Assembly: GCF_000226295.1 (NCBI RefSeq)
Contig: NC_016025.1
Location: forward strand, 1-64,000
Length of the DNA: 64,000 nucleotides
Source: Chloracidobacterium thermophilum B
GTDB taxonomy: Bacteria > Acidobacteriota > Blastocatellia > Chloracidobacteriales > Chloracidobacteriaceae
Direction: 5' to 3'
Shown here piece after piece: positions 17,369-25,354 of this stretch. Numbering within the stretch: position 1 is the first letter of the stretch; each line of letters begins with the position of its first letter. Under the pieces are notes generated by a model. It was not told the DNA's origin, did not search any database, and saw only the letters and a program-made list of their open reading frames with translations. Both the position numbers and the translations under genes were made by a program.

Positions 17369-17776
17369 CTACATCGCCAGTTGCGCCTGCTTGACCTTGT
17401 CGGCGACAGCATCGCGTCCCGTCACCGCATCCATCAGCGTCTTGAGAGCTTCGTTGAACTTCGTCAGCGCCGTGGAAATCTTCTGCAGCCGCTCGGCAAA
17501 ACTCTGCAACCGCTGAGCGAAGCTGCTGAGACCGCCGGCTGCCCGATCAAGGAAGTCTGTCGCACGTCCAAAGGGCCCGAGCGGGGGATTCTTGGCGATG
17601 TTGGTATTGTTGCCGCTGAGCAGCGAAGTTCCAATCCGTTGTACGAGGCTGGCCAACGCACCCTTGACGCCATTGCTCAAGAGGGAGGTGGCCAAGCCTT
17701 TGACCGCATTCATCGCAATACCCTTCAGCATCGGAAGGGCAACTTTCGCAAGACCAGCAAGTACCGGAAGTGGCAT
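17369..17776 (-). CDS. Small helical protein, N-module only (putative T3SS substrate)
   Basis: A 135-residue protein, not recognisable as a named family. It is hydrophobic and Gly/Ala-rich for the first about 55 residues. Then comes the motif NIAKNPPLGPFG (about 59-70) and a long amphipathic helix (about 75-120; SFAQRLQSFAERLQKISTALTKFNEALKT split over adjacent heptads). The whole protein aligns with the first about 140 residues of the 234-residue neighbour, including the NIAKNPPLGPFG block and the KFNEALKTLMDA(V/I)TGR tail. It has no signal peptide and a strong AGGAGG ribosome site. It is last in a four-gene minus-strand operon headed by a TPR protein and divergent from sctD/sctV. A secreted T3SS component is inferred from context. 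Confidence 0.55.
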   Translation of the reverse strand: MPLPVLAGLAKVALPMLKGIAMNAVKGLATSLLSNGVKGALASLVQRIGTSLLSGNNTNIAKNPPLGPFGRATDFLDRAAGGLSSFAQRLQSFAERLQKISTALTKFNEALKTLMDAVTGRDAVADKVKQAQLAM

Positions 17777-17810
17777 GATGGAATCCTCCTAAGAAGTGTG
17801 TGCGGTGTGC

Positions 17811-18515
17811 CTACCGCAGGTTGTTGAGCGCCTGCATCACGGCGTCATTCATGGCTTTCTGCAGGTTTGACTTTGCCAGGCCAGCCTGCGTAATCGCATC
17901 TTTGATCTGCTGAAGGGCAAATTGATATTCCTGCATCTTCTGCTGATAGCGCAAACGTTCTTCGTCGGAGGCATTCGGACCCGGCATCTGCGGCTTTTCC
18001 GGCAGGCCGAACTCATTGCTGGTGGCACGCGGCATCACCGCCGTGGAAGGTGTGGCAGAGGAAGCCGGTGGCCCGGTTGCGGCCGGTTGCCCCGTCGAAG
18101 GTGCGGAAACTTGCGCCTGCTTGACCTTGTCCTCAACCGCTGTACGCCCGGTGATGGCGTCCATCAGCGTCTTGAGGGCTTCGTTGAACTTCGTCAACGC
18201 TGAGGAAATGTTCTGGAGGCGCTGGCTAAACTGCTGAAGCCGCTGCGCGAAATCACTGAGACCTTTCGCCGTGCGATCAAGAAAATTGCTTACCTGACCA
18301 AAGGGGCCAAGCGGCGGATTCTTGGCGATGTTGAGGTTGCCGCCCCGGAGGAAGGAACTGCTGATGCGCTGAACCAGGTTGGTGAGTGCGTTACCAATGC
18401 CTCCCCCACGGAGAAACGAGGTGGCGATACCCAGCAGCGGATTGCTGCCGGCGACAGTTCTGAGAATCGGTACGGCCACGCGGGCAATACCACCGAGTAT
18501 CTTTCCTAACGGCAT
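17811..18515 (-). CDS. Two-module helical protein (putative T3SS substrate)
   Basis: A 234-residue protein made of two modules. Residues about 1-140 match the 135-residue downstream neighbour (shared NIAKNPPLGPFG, AQRLQ.F.QRLQ repeats, TKFNEALKTLMDAITGR). Residues about 168-234 match the 69-residue upstream protein (shared FGLP.KP.MPGPNASD, RL.YQQ.MQ.YQFALQQ, KSNLQKA..DA.MQ..NNLR). A Ser/Thr/Pro/Ala linker (about 140-167) joins them. It thus looks like a fusion of its two neighbours, or they are its split duplicates. It has no signal peptide and a good GGGAGG ribosome site. No known family was recognised. The coiled, Ala/Gln-rich modules and the context beside a class-II-chaperone-like TPR protein and sctV suggest an exported structural or translocator protein. 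Confidence 0.55.
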   Translation of the reverse strand: MPLGKILGGIARVAVPILRTVAGSNPLLGIATSFLRGGGIGNALTNLVQRISSSFLRGGNLNIAKNPPLGPFGQVSNFLDRTAKGLSDFAQRLQQFSQRLQNISSALTKFNEALKTLMDAITGRTAVEDKVKQAQVSAPSTGQPAATGPPASSATPSTAVMPRATSNEFGLPEKPQMPGPNASDEERLRYQQKMQEYQFALQQIKDAITQAGLAKSNLQKAMNDAVMQALNNLR

Positions 18516-18566
18516 GACGAGCCTCCCTTCATAAATCAGGCCCGGGCGTGACCCAGGCCCGCAGGT

Positions 18567-18776
18567 TTAGCGCAGGTTGTTGATCATCTGCATAATGGCA
18601 TCGTGAGCTGCCTTCTGCAGGTTCGACTTCGTCACACCTTCCTGCGTGATGGCGTTGACCGCCTGCTGGAGGGCAAACTGGTAGTTCTGCATGTCCTGCT
18701 GATACTTGAGACGTTCAACGTCTGAAGCATTGGGACCGGGCATCACTGGCTTTGGTGGAAGACCGAAGTTCGACAT
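18567..18776 (-). CDS. 69-aa protein resembling T3SS needle subunit (SctF-like)
   Basis: A 69-residue protein with a Pro-rich start (FGLPPKPVMPGPNASD) and two predicted helices. The segment RLKYQQDMQNYQFALQQ followed by a Gly turn and KSNLQKAAHDAIMQMINNLR resembles the C-terminal half of needle proteins MxiH/PrgI (AEYQSKLSEYxLYRNAQ ... KDxDAAIIQNFR) in spacing and in its terminal Asn-x-Arg. Typical SctF proteins are about 80 residues, so size also fits. The similarity is by eye and short. The same sequence is fused to the C-terminus of the 234-residue downstream protein. It is preceded by the TPR chaperone-like gene in the same operon, the usual chaperone-before-substrate order. Confidence 0.5.
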   Translation of the reverse strand: MSNFGLPPKPVMPGPNASDVERLKYQQDMQNYQFALQQAVNAITQEGVTKSNLQKAAHDAIMQMINNLR

Positions 18777-18824
18777 CGTGCGAGCGTTCCTTTCTTTGAG
18801 AGTAGGTCAAGAAGACCGGTTGGG

Positions 18825-19283
18825 TTACTGAATGCTGTCGCCGCCCTGCTCGGCAGCTTCCTGCACAATCTGGTGAATGCCCAGCGCAATGGCGCGGGCG
18901 CGATTGGCACCGGGGTCCTTTTCTTCGGGGTCGAGGTCAATGGCGCGTTGCAAATCAGCGATGGCTTCTTCATAACGCTCCATGCGCAGAAAGACCTCGG
19001 CGCGGTTGACGTAAGGGGCAATCATCTGCGGGTCAAGGGCAATCGCCCGTTCCAGGCTGGCGAGTGCCAACTCATCTTCCTGCGTTCGGGTGTAAAGCGC
19101 ACCCAGTGCGGCGTGGGCCGCAGCACTGTTGGGATCGACTTCCACCAGTCCCTCGAAAATCGTGCGGGCGCGCTTCAGGTCGCCTTGTTCATAGTACATG
19201 GCACCGATTTCGCCCATGCGTTGGAAGTCTTCATCGGTAATGCCGAGTTGCTGGCGTGGCGTTTCGTTTCCGTTGGCACTCAT
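18825..19283 (-). CDS. TPR protein, LcrH/SycD-like class II T3SS chaperone candidate
   Basis: A 153-residue protein with three to four tetratricopeptide repeats (about 20-125; YYEQGDLKRARTIFEGLVEVDP, LGALYTRTQEDELALASLERAIALDP, RAEVFLRMERYEEAIADLQRAIDLDP). Size and repeat number match class II chaperones of T3SS translocators (SycD/LcrH/IpgC) and the needle co-chaperone type. The ATG at 19283 has AGGAG nine bases upstream and was preferred over two earlier in-frame ATGs (19316 and 19379). It heads a minus-strand operon of small helical proteins and is divergent from sctD/sctV. TPR identity is certain; the chaperone role is inferred from size and location. Confidence 0.65.
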   Translation of the reverse strand: MSANGNETPRQQLGITDEDFQRMGEIGAMYYEQGDLKRARTIFEGLVEVDPNSAAAHAALGALYTRTQEDELALASLERAIALDPQMIAPYVNRAEVFLRMERYEEAIADLQRAIDLDPEEKDPGANRARAIALGIHQIVQEAAEQGGDSIQ

Positions 19284-19396
19284 CGGGAGGGTCTCCTGTA
19301 CGTTCTCTGTGGTCATCGGATTCGGACGCAACCGTGAAGCCGTTTCCGCTTGCACTCTCGTTATCGAAGCGGGCGTCACAGTGTTGCGTCCAAAGC

Positions 19397-19421
19397 GGCA
19401 GAACCGGGAAAATTTTCTGCC
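19397..19421. promoter_or_regulatory. Inverted repeat in the divergent T3SS promoter region
   Basis: GGCAGAA (19397-19403) and TTCTGCC (19415-19421) form a perfect 7-bp inverted repeat with an 11-nt centre. It lies between the TPR operon and the sctD-sctV pair, so it could be an operator or a 5'-leader hairpin for the minus-strand operon. No regulator for it is evident in the window. Confidence 0.4.
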
Positions 19422-19599
19422 CTGAGTTTGTGGCGTACGCCAGAAACATCAAGGTTACAGCGATGTGACGTTGGCCATGCACTAACCTGAAGTTTACATG
19501 TGTCGGCTAGCATGACCCAACATCGGTTGGAAAGACAAGCGCCACGGCGTGCAGCCCGGTTCGCAGGTGGCGCCGGTCGCCAGTCGGAGGAGTTTCTGA

Positions 19600-20853
19600 A
19601 TGGAAGTCAAACTCATCGTGCGTGAGGTGGGTGCGCCACCTGCTGCCAAACCGCTGCTGGAAGACATCTGGCGCACGAGTGTCATCAGTGTGGGAAGCAG
19701 CCCCCAGGCCACCCTGCGGCTGACCGGCCTGGGGATTGCCGCCGAACACGTGATCATCTTTGAGGAAAACGGGCACATCATCTTCGTCAACCATGGTGAC
19801 GGCACACGCCTCAACGGCCTGCCGGTCCGCATCGGCGACCGGCGGCCGCTGACCTTTGGCGACCGGATACACATCGGCAACTACGTCATCACGGTGCTCG
19901 ACGGCAACTCCCCGGCGGCCCGACTTGATGACCCCCGGGCCACGAGCCTGCTCCAGGCAGCCACCCGTGAACTGTTCACGAGTGGACTGAAGTTCGACCT
20001 TGACAGCCTGCTGCCGGCGGCATTTCGCCCTTCCAGCCCGCGCAAGTCGCTGGAGATTCCCGAAAACGCCAGTTTTGCACAGATACTCGAAGCCCTGGTC
20101 GCGCCAGAGGACAGTTTCCGCTTCGTCATCGAGGGGGGCTACCAGCCGAACGTCTCCCTGCCGCTGCCGGCCGGGGATGCCGAAGTCCCGCTGGGATGGG
20201 AGGCTTCGGGCCTGCGCATCACGATCAACCAGCAGGAACTGGTGACGTACTGCGCACTTGTCCGCAAGACCGGAGAGCGGGTTGTGTTGCATCCGGTTCT
20301 ACCCGACCATCGCCTGACGGTCAATGACGAGCCGGTGACGGAGCCACGGGTCCTCGTTGACCGCGACCGCATCCGGTTTGCCTCGCCACTGACCCGTCCG
20401 CTGGAGCGGCCCCTGCCGACGCTCGTCTTCCGTACGCCGTCCACCCTGTCCATGCTGACCGAAGCCGTGGCCACGGCACCGCTGCGGCCAACGGAGCCAC
20501 TTTTGAATGGAACGCTGGCTGCTCCCGAACCTGCTGCCGGCCCATTGGAGGTGGATGATGTTCCCTTGCGCCAGGTGATGGAAATGCCGGCTGTGACCGA
20601 AGCGGACATCCGTTCCGTGGCGCCTGAATCGCCGCCATCGGCGTCACTGTCATCGGCGGCTGCGCCCGATGCGCCGGCTGTGTCGTCCGAGGTCTCATCC
20701 GGCGCGTCCCCGGCAACCGGCGGCACAGCGTCGGCAACGGGAGCCGTGACGTACTATTATCTGGGCTATTTCACCGGCATTGAACTGGCGGTCATGGCTG
20801 TGGGGACGCTTCTGGGGGCGCTGCTCGTCTATGTGCTTCTTGAAACGCTCTAG
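19600..20853 (+). CDS. FHA-domain tail-anchored protein, SctD-like
   Basis: A 417-residue protein. Residues about 1-100 form an FHA-type fold (ISVGSSPQATLRL; AAEHVIIF; GDGTRLNG; LTFGDRIHIGNYVI). A second FHA-like domain may lie around 190-275 (LRITINQQELVTYCALVRKTG ... LTVNDEPV ... DRIRFA). An acidic, Ser/Ala/Pro-rich linker follows, then one membrane segment near the C-terminus (about 390-414) with almost nothing after it. SctD, the inner-membrane ring protein of injectisomes, starts with a cytosolic FHA domain and one membrane helix but continues into a periplasmic region, which is absent here. It has a GGAGGAG ribosome site and sits 72 bp upstream of sctV. SctD-like by context; a dedicated FHA adaptor is the alternative. 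Confidence 0.55.
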   Translation: MEVKLIVREVGAPPAAKPLLEDIWRTSVISVGSSPQATLRLTGLGIAAEHVIIFEENGHIIFVNHGDGTRLNGLPVRIGDRRPLTFGDRIHIGNYVITVLDGNSPAARLDDPRATSLLQAATRELFTSGLKFDLDSLLPAAFRPSSPRKSLEIPENASFAQILEALVAPEDSFRFVIEGGYQPNVSLPLPAGDAEVPLGWEASGLRITINQQELVTYCALVRKTGERVVLHPVLPDHRLTVNDEPVTEPRVLVDRDRIRFASPLTRPLERPLPTLVFRTPSTLSMLTEAVATAPLRPTEPLLNGTLAAPEPAAGPLEVDDVPLRQVMEMPAVTEADIRSVAPESPPSASLSSAAAPDAPAVSSEVSSGASPATGGTASATGAVTYYYLGYFTGIELAVMAVGTLLGALLVYVLLETL

Positions 20854-20925
20854 GCCGGCGACGCTGTGTGTTGCCCGGTTTGTCCAAACGCTTCTGATTT
20901 GACGGTGACTGGTGCGGAGAAAGCT

Positions 20926-23073
20926 ATGACTTCCCTGACTGACCAGGTGAAAAGCTTCAGCGGCATTGACTTTGCCGCGGCCCTCTCGAAAAACAGCGAC
21001 ATGCTCATTGCGGCCGGAATGATTGTGCTCATCGGCACGATCATCGTGCCCGTGCCGACCTTCATCCTCTCCATCCTCATCGTGGTCAACATCACCATTT
21101 CACTCGCGGTGATGATGGTGTCGCTCTACATTTCGAGTCCGTTGCAGCTTTCGACCTACCCAACCATCCTGCTGTTGACGACGCTGTTCCGGCTGGCGCT
21201 GAGCATTTCCTGTACGCGCAGCATCCTGACAAAGGGCGACGCCGGCGATGTCATCCGGGCGCTGGGAGAAATCACGGCCCAGGGCAACCTTGTCGTCGGG
21301 TTCGTGATGTTCATCATCCTGCTGGTCGTCCAGTTTCTGGTCGTGGCCAAAGGCGCTGAGCGCGTCGCCGAAGTGGCGGCCCGGTTTACCCTCGATGCGC
21401 TGCCCGGCAAGCAGATGGCCATTGACGCCGATATGCGGTCTGGCCTCATCACGATGGATGTCGCCAAAAAGCTGCGCTCGGACCTGGCGAAGGAATCCCG
21501 GCTGTACGGCGCGATGGACGGGGCGATGAAGTTCGTCAAGGGCGACTCCATCGCCACCATCATCATTGCCGTTGTCAACATCGTGGCGGGGATGACGATT
21601 GGGGTGCTGTACAAGGGGCTTTCTCCGGCTGTGGCAGCGAAGAAGTACCTCATCCTGACCATTGGCGATGGTCTCGGTGCCATTTTCGCCTCGATCTTCA
21701 TCGCCATTTCAGCCGGTCTGGTGGTGACGCGCGTTGCTGGCGACGATACGGACGAAAGCAGCAACGTCGGCGCGGATATGAGCGCCCAGATGCTGGCCAA
21801 TCCCAAGCCGCTGCTCGTGGTTTCGGGGCTGTTGGGTTCGCTGGCTGTCGTGGCGGTACTGGCCGGGAGCGTCGTCGCCCTGCCGGTGCTCATCGTGGCG
21901 GCCGTGGTGGCCCCGTTGGCGTTCAGTCTGCGCAAACGCCAGCAGGCGTTGGCGGCGCAGGCGGCCGAGAAGAAAGGGCCGGCAGCGGAGGCTTCCGAAA
22001 GTGACGACATCCAGCCGTCCTACACCGTCCCGATGGCGATTGTGACGAGCGCCGAGCTGGCGCCCTACATTGACCCGGAGTTTCCGGCCGGCGCGAAGTT
22101 CCGCGAAGGACTGACGGCGCTGCGCAACACGATGTACTACGACACCGGCGTGCTCATGCCGCAGATTTACGTCACCGGCAACGCCCCGCTCGAACCCTTC
22201 CACTATGTGTTTGCCGTCAAGGAAGTACCCGTGGCGCAGGGCGTCGTCAAACCGTTTCACTTCTACGTCAACGATTCGGTGGAGAACATCCGGGTGTTTG
22301 GCATTGAGGGCGAGGAAGTGCGCAACCCGGCCGATTTGCGTCCCGGCGCGTGGGTGCCAGATGAGTACCGCCTGCTGGCAGCCGTGGCTGGTCTCAAAAT
22401 CTGGGAGCCAAGCGACTTTCTGCTGCTCCATATCTCGAACATTCTGCGCCGCCACGCGCACGAATATGTGGGCATCCAGGAAGCGCAGGCGCTGCTGGAT
22501 TTCGTCGGGCGCGGCGCACCGAAGCTGGTGGAGGAAGTCGTCCCGAAGATTGTCTCGCTGCACCTGTTTACGGATGTCCTGCAGCGCCTCGTGCAGGAAG
22601 GCGTCTCGATCCGGGATGTGAAGTCCATTCTCGATGCACTGGCGGAGTGGGGACGCATCGAGAAAGACCCGGCGCAACTGACCGAATACGTGCGCGCCTC
22701 GATGAAGCGGGTCATTTCCTTCAAGGCTTCCGGCGGACGCGGGACGCTGTTTGTCTATCTGCTTGACCCGGAAATTGAGGACATCGTACGCGGCTCGATC
22801 CGGCGCACCTCGACTTCGGCCTTTCTGGCGCTTGACCCGACCATCAGCAACGACATCCTGGCGGCGCTGCGGGCGGAAATCGGCGAGTTGCCGCCCACGG
22901 CGCAGAAGCCTGTCATCGTGACGGATATGGACATCCGGCGGTTCGTCCGCAAGCTCGTGGAAGTGGAGTTTCCGAATGTCTCGGTGCTTTCCTACCAGGA
23001 ATTGTCGCCGGATTTGACCATCCAGCCCATTGCCCGGATTGCCCTGCCGCACGGCGGGCGACTGGCGGCCTAG
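20926..23073 (+). CDS. sctV: Non-flagellar type III secretion export gate protein SctV
   Basis: A 715-residue FlhA/SctV (FHIPEP) family protein, the nonameric inner-membrane export gate. The first about 330 residues hold roughly eight membrane helices, with the family signature ARFTLDALPGKQMAIDADM at about 152-170. The segment SRLYGAMDGAMKFVKGD (about 191-207) matches injectisome SctV (YGSMDGAMKFVKGD) better than flagellar FlhA (YGAMDGASKFVRGD). So does FRLALSISCTRSIL (about 88-101). The cytosolic domain spans about 365-715. The ATG at 20926 has GGAG seven bases upstream; an earlier in-frame ATG (20866) lacks one. It is co-directional with the FHA gene and ends at an intrinsic terminator. No other export-gate gene (sctRSTU) is in the window. 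Confidence 0.93.
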   Translation: MTSLTDQVKSFSGIDFAAALSKNSDMLIAAGMIVLIGTIIVPVPTFILSILIVVNITISLAVMMVSLYISSPLQLSTYPTILLLTTLFRLALSISCTRSILTKGDAGDVIRALGEITAQGNLVVGFVMFIILLVVQFLVVAKGAERVAEVAARFTLDALPGKQMAIDADMRSGLITMDVAKKLRSDLAKESRLYGAMDGAMKFVKGDSIATIIIAVVNIVAGMTIGVLYKGLSPAVAAKKYLILTIGDGLGAIFASIFIAISAGLVVTRVAGDDTDESSNVGADMSAQMLANPKPLLVVSGLLGSLAVVAVLAGSVVALPVLIVAAVVAPLAFSLRKRQQALAAQAAEKKGPAAEASESDDIQPSYTVPMAIVTSAELAPYIDPEFPAGAKFREGLTALRNTMYYDTGVLMPQIYVTGNAPLEPFHYVFAVKEVPVAQGVVKPFHFYVNDSVENIRVFGIEGEEVRNPADLRPGAWVPDEYRLLAAVAGLKIWEPSDFLLLHISNILRRHAHEYVGIQEAQALLDFVGRGAPKLVEEVVPKIVSLHLFTDVLQRLVQEGVSIRDVKSILDALAEWGRIEKDPAQLTEYVRASMKRVISFKASGGRGTLFVYLLDPEIEDIVRGSIRRTSTSAFLALDPTISNDILAALRAEIGELPPTAQKPVIVTDMDIRRFVRKLVEVEFPNVSVLSYQELSPDLTIQPIARIALPHGGRLAA

Positions 23074-23097
23074 CCGGGTTGGGTGGGAAGCACTGCG

Positions 23098-23129
23098 CCG
23101 GCTGGCGCGGGCGGCCAGCGCGGTTTTTT
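23098..23129 (+). terminator. Intrinsic terminator after sctV
   Basis: CCGGCTGGC and GCCAGCGCGG pair as a GC-rich stem with a one-base bulge around a GCGGGCG loop, followed by TTTTTTC. It lies 25 bases past the sctV stop. Confidence 0.75.
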
Positions 23130-23256
23130 CTGCATCCGTCAGGTTTTTTGTAGCCCCACCCCTTCAGGTGGTGTTAGCTTGGTAACACTTTCTGGTGTTC
23201 CACACCCGTCCTGTTTTGGGTAGCCGAGTCTCTGTCCGGCGGAGCCGGACTCTAGC

Positions 23257-23285
23257 TTGCCGTATAGTACGCGATAGTGTATAAT
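23257..23285 (+). promoter_or_regulatory. Sigma-70-type promoter of the IS607 transposase
   Basis: TTGCCG (23257-23262), a 17-bp spacer, then TATAAT (23280-23285). The predicted transcription start falls at about 23291-23293, on or next to the ATG at 23293, so the message may be leaderless. This is the only near-consensus promoter noticed in the window. Confidence 0.7.
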
Positions 23286-23292
23286 GGTGCTC

Positions 23293-23937
23293 ATGGAAAA
23301 CACCATGAGCACAGGTAAAGCCGCAAAACTCCTTGGTGTCTCGGTCAAGACGTTGCAGCGTTGGGAACGCGAAGGAAGGCTGATTCCGGTGGCCCGAACG
23401 GACAGCAACCGCCGCCTCTACACTGAGACGCAGATCCGTGAGTTCATCGGTTTGCGGCAGGCCAACCATGCGCCAACAAAGCTTGTCGCCTACTGTCGGG
23501 TATCGAGTGCGGCGCAGAAGCCGGACCTGGCGAATCAGCGCAAAGTGCTGGAAGAGTTCGTGGTGGCGAAGGGATTGGCGGGGGTCGAGTTTATCGAGGA
23601 AGTGGGCAGCGGGCTGGACTTCAGGCGCAAGCGGTTTCTGGCCCTTATGGACGAGATCGGGCGACGGGAAGTCAGGATGCTGATCCTCGCTCACCGGGAC
23701 CGCCTCACCCGTTTCGGCTTTGAGTGGTTTGAACATTACGCCCAAACCCATGGCTGCGAAGTGCTGGTACTCAACCAGGAACGGCTGTCTCCCGAACAGG
23801 AAATGGTGCGGGACTTGATGACCATCGTGCGCTGTTTTTCGTCCCGGCTGTACGGTTTGAGGAACTATCGAAAGAAGTTGAATGAAGCGCTGAAACAGGA
23901 TGTAAATGACGTCAAAAAGGCCCAACAATGCAACTGA
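23293..23937 (+). CDS. tnpA: IS607-family serine recombinase transposase
   Basis: A 214-residue protein. An N-terminal MerR-type helix-turn-helix (STGKAAKLLGVSVKTLQRWE, about 6-25) binds DNA. It is followed by a small serine recombinase domain. The nucleophile is Ser71 in AYCRVSSAAQ (66-75), with the conserved arginines in HRDRLTRFG (about 138-146) and a C-terminal helical tail. The N-terminal DNA-binding domain ahead of the catalytic domain is the diagnostic IS607 order. ATG 23293 lies just after the -10 box; ATG 23305 is an alternative, and an ATG at 23284 overlaps the -10 box and is unlikely. It overlaps tnpB by 10 bases. Confidence 0.92.
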   Translation: MENTMSTGKAAKLLGVSVKTLQRWEREGRLIPVARTDSNRRLYTETQIREFIGLRQANHAPTKLVAYCRVSSAAQKPDLANQRKVLEEFVVAKGLAGVEFIEEVGSGLDFRRKRFLALMDEIGRREVRMLILAHRDRLTRFGFEWFEHYAQTHGCEVLVLNQERLSPEQEMVRDLMTIVRCFSSRLYGLRNYRKKLNEALKQDVNDVKKAQQCN

Positions 23938-25268
23938 CACACAAGACCGCTCTTTGTCCGACTCCTGAGCAGGTGGACTACTTCAAGCGCGCCTGCGGCA
24001 CGGCGCGGCGTGTTTGGAACTGGGCGCTCAATGAGTGGAACAGGCAATACGCAGCAGGCGGCAGGCCAAACGCCATGGCGCTCAAAGAACAGTTCAACGC
24101 CATCAAGTACACCGACCCGCAGTGGCTCGATGAGAACGGTCGGCCTTGGTTGCAAGACATTCACCGGGATGCCCACGCCCAGCCGTTTGCCCATCTCGCC
24201 AAAGCCTGGGAAAGATTCTTCACCGACCTCAAGGCTGGCAAAGAGGCACACGCACCGCGCTTCAAGAAAAAGGGGCGCTGCCGCGACAGCTTTTACGTAG
24301 CCAACGACAAGTTCCGTCTGGTCGGTAAGACGATCCGCCTACCCAAGATCGGTGAAGTCGCCATGACCAAGGAGCTGCGCTTCGCGGGCAGGATTTTGGG
24401 CGCAACGGTTTCTCGCACCGCGGATCGTTGGTTTGTGGCCATACAGGTCGAGGTGCCTGATGCGCAATTCTATCGGCGTCGCACGTCGCACGAGGTCAAC
24501 GGCATCGACCTAGGCATCAAGGCTGCCGCAACGATCTCCAGCGGTGAAGTCATCGAGGTGCCAAAGCCGCTCAAAGCAGCGCTGCGCCGTCTGGAAATCC
24601 GTAGCCGACGTCTCAGCCGCAAGCTGGAAGCCGCCAAGAAGGCAGCAGGATTTGAACGCCATGCCCGCCTGCCTAAAGGAACGCGCCTGCCGGTATCGAA
24701 CAACCGGCAGAAGTCCGCTGCGATATTGGCAAGGCTCTATGCCCGCATTGCCAATATCCGAGCGGATTTCACCCACAAGCTCACGACTCGACTCTGCCGC
24801 GAAAACCAAGCGTTAGTGATCGAGGATTTAAACGTCAAAGGGATGCTGGAGAACGAGAAACTCGCCCGCGCCATCTCTGACGTGGGTTTTGGGATGTTGC
24901 GCTCGCAGTTGGAATACAAGGCCCGGCGCTACGGTACTCAGCTTACCATCGCTGATCGCTGGTATCCAGGCAGCCGACTGTGCTCCATCTGTGGCTGGAA
25001 GAACGAGGCGCTGACATTGAGAGATCGAACATGGGTGTGTGCTCAATGTGGTGCGCACCATGACCGTGACCTCAATGCGGCGCTGAACCTGAAACGGCTG
25101 GCAACCGAAACTGCCCTACCCGTGGCGAGTCCGTCCAGCAATGGCGGCGCTGCGGCGGGGACCGTCCCCGCCGTAGTCGGGAAAGTCACGCCTGTCAGAT
25201 ACGACGGTGGTCAACAGGACACGTCGGGGCAGGAAGAGAACCGTGCGCACTTTTGCGCACATTCTTGA
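23928..25268 (+). CDS. tnpB: TnpB, RNA-guided nuclease of IS607/IS605 elements
   Basis: A 446-residue TnpB, the ancestor-type of Cas12 nucleases, which uses an omega RNA made from the element's 3' end to cut target DNA. It has an N-terminal helix-turn-helix/OrfB region and a RuvC fold with all three acidic residues visible: Asp194 in NGIDLGIK, Glu299 in VIEDLNVKGM, Asp381 in HHDRDLNAALNL. A four-cysteine zinc ribbon (Cys352, 355, 371, 374) sits between the second and third. The C-terminal tail ending SGQEENRAHFCAHS is typical of this group and probably overlaps the omega-RNA scaffold. Its start is translationally coupled to tnpA. Full length and apparently intact. Confidence 0.93.
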   Translation: MQLTHKTALCPTPEQVDYFKRACGTARRVWNWALNEWNRQYAAGGRPNAMALKEQFNAIKYTDPQWLDENGRPWLQDIHRDAHAQPFAHLAKAWERFFTDLKAGKEAHAPRFKKKGRCRDSFYVANDKFRLVGKTIRLPKIGEVAMTKELRFAGRILGATVSRTADRWFVAIQVEVPDAQFYRRRTSHEVNGIDLGIKAAATISSGEVIEVPKPLKAALRRLEIRSRRLSRKLEAAKKAAGFERHARLPKGTRLPVSNNRQKSAAILARLYARIANIRADFTHKLTTRLCRENQALVIEDLNVKGMLENEKLARAISDVGFGMLRSQLEYKARRYGTQLTIADRWYPGSRLCSICGWKNEALTLRDRTWVCAQCGAHHDRDLNAALNLKRLATETALPVASPSSNGGAAAGTVPAVVGKVTPVRYDGGQQDTSGQEENRAHFCAHS

Positions 25269-25354
25269 TAGCAGACAGTTGAACCCCTGTGGCTGACTGG
25301 CGGGCGGACCTGCCGGCGCGCATCCAGCGCTGGAAGCTGTGTCTGCCAGAAAGG

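Larger units (their letters stand above)
23135..25275 (+). mobile_element. IS607-type insertion sequence (ends approximate)
   Basis: A two-gene element encoding a serine-recombinase transposase and TnpB. It is inserted between sctV and the next gene block. The 5' non-coding end (about 23135-23292) holds two small hairpins: AACAC-TTTCTG-GTGTT (23195-23210) and GTCCGGC-GGA-GCCGGAC (23234-23250). It also holds the transposase promoter. IS607 elements lack terminal inverted repeats and make no clear target duplication, so exact ends cannot be read; the right end is placed just past the tnpB stop. Both proteins keep their catalytic residues, so the element may be active. Confidence 0.7.

Noticed and set aside
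17811-18515. Pore-forming toxin or bacteriocin interpretation of the hydrophobic small proteins
   Set aside because: No leader, double-glycine motif, immunity or export gene; module sharing and T3SS context fit better.
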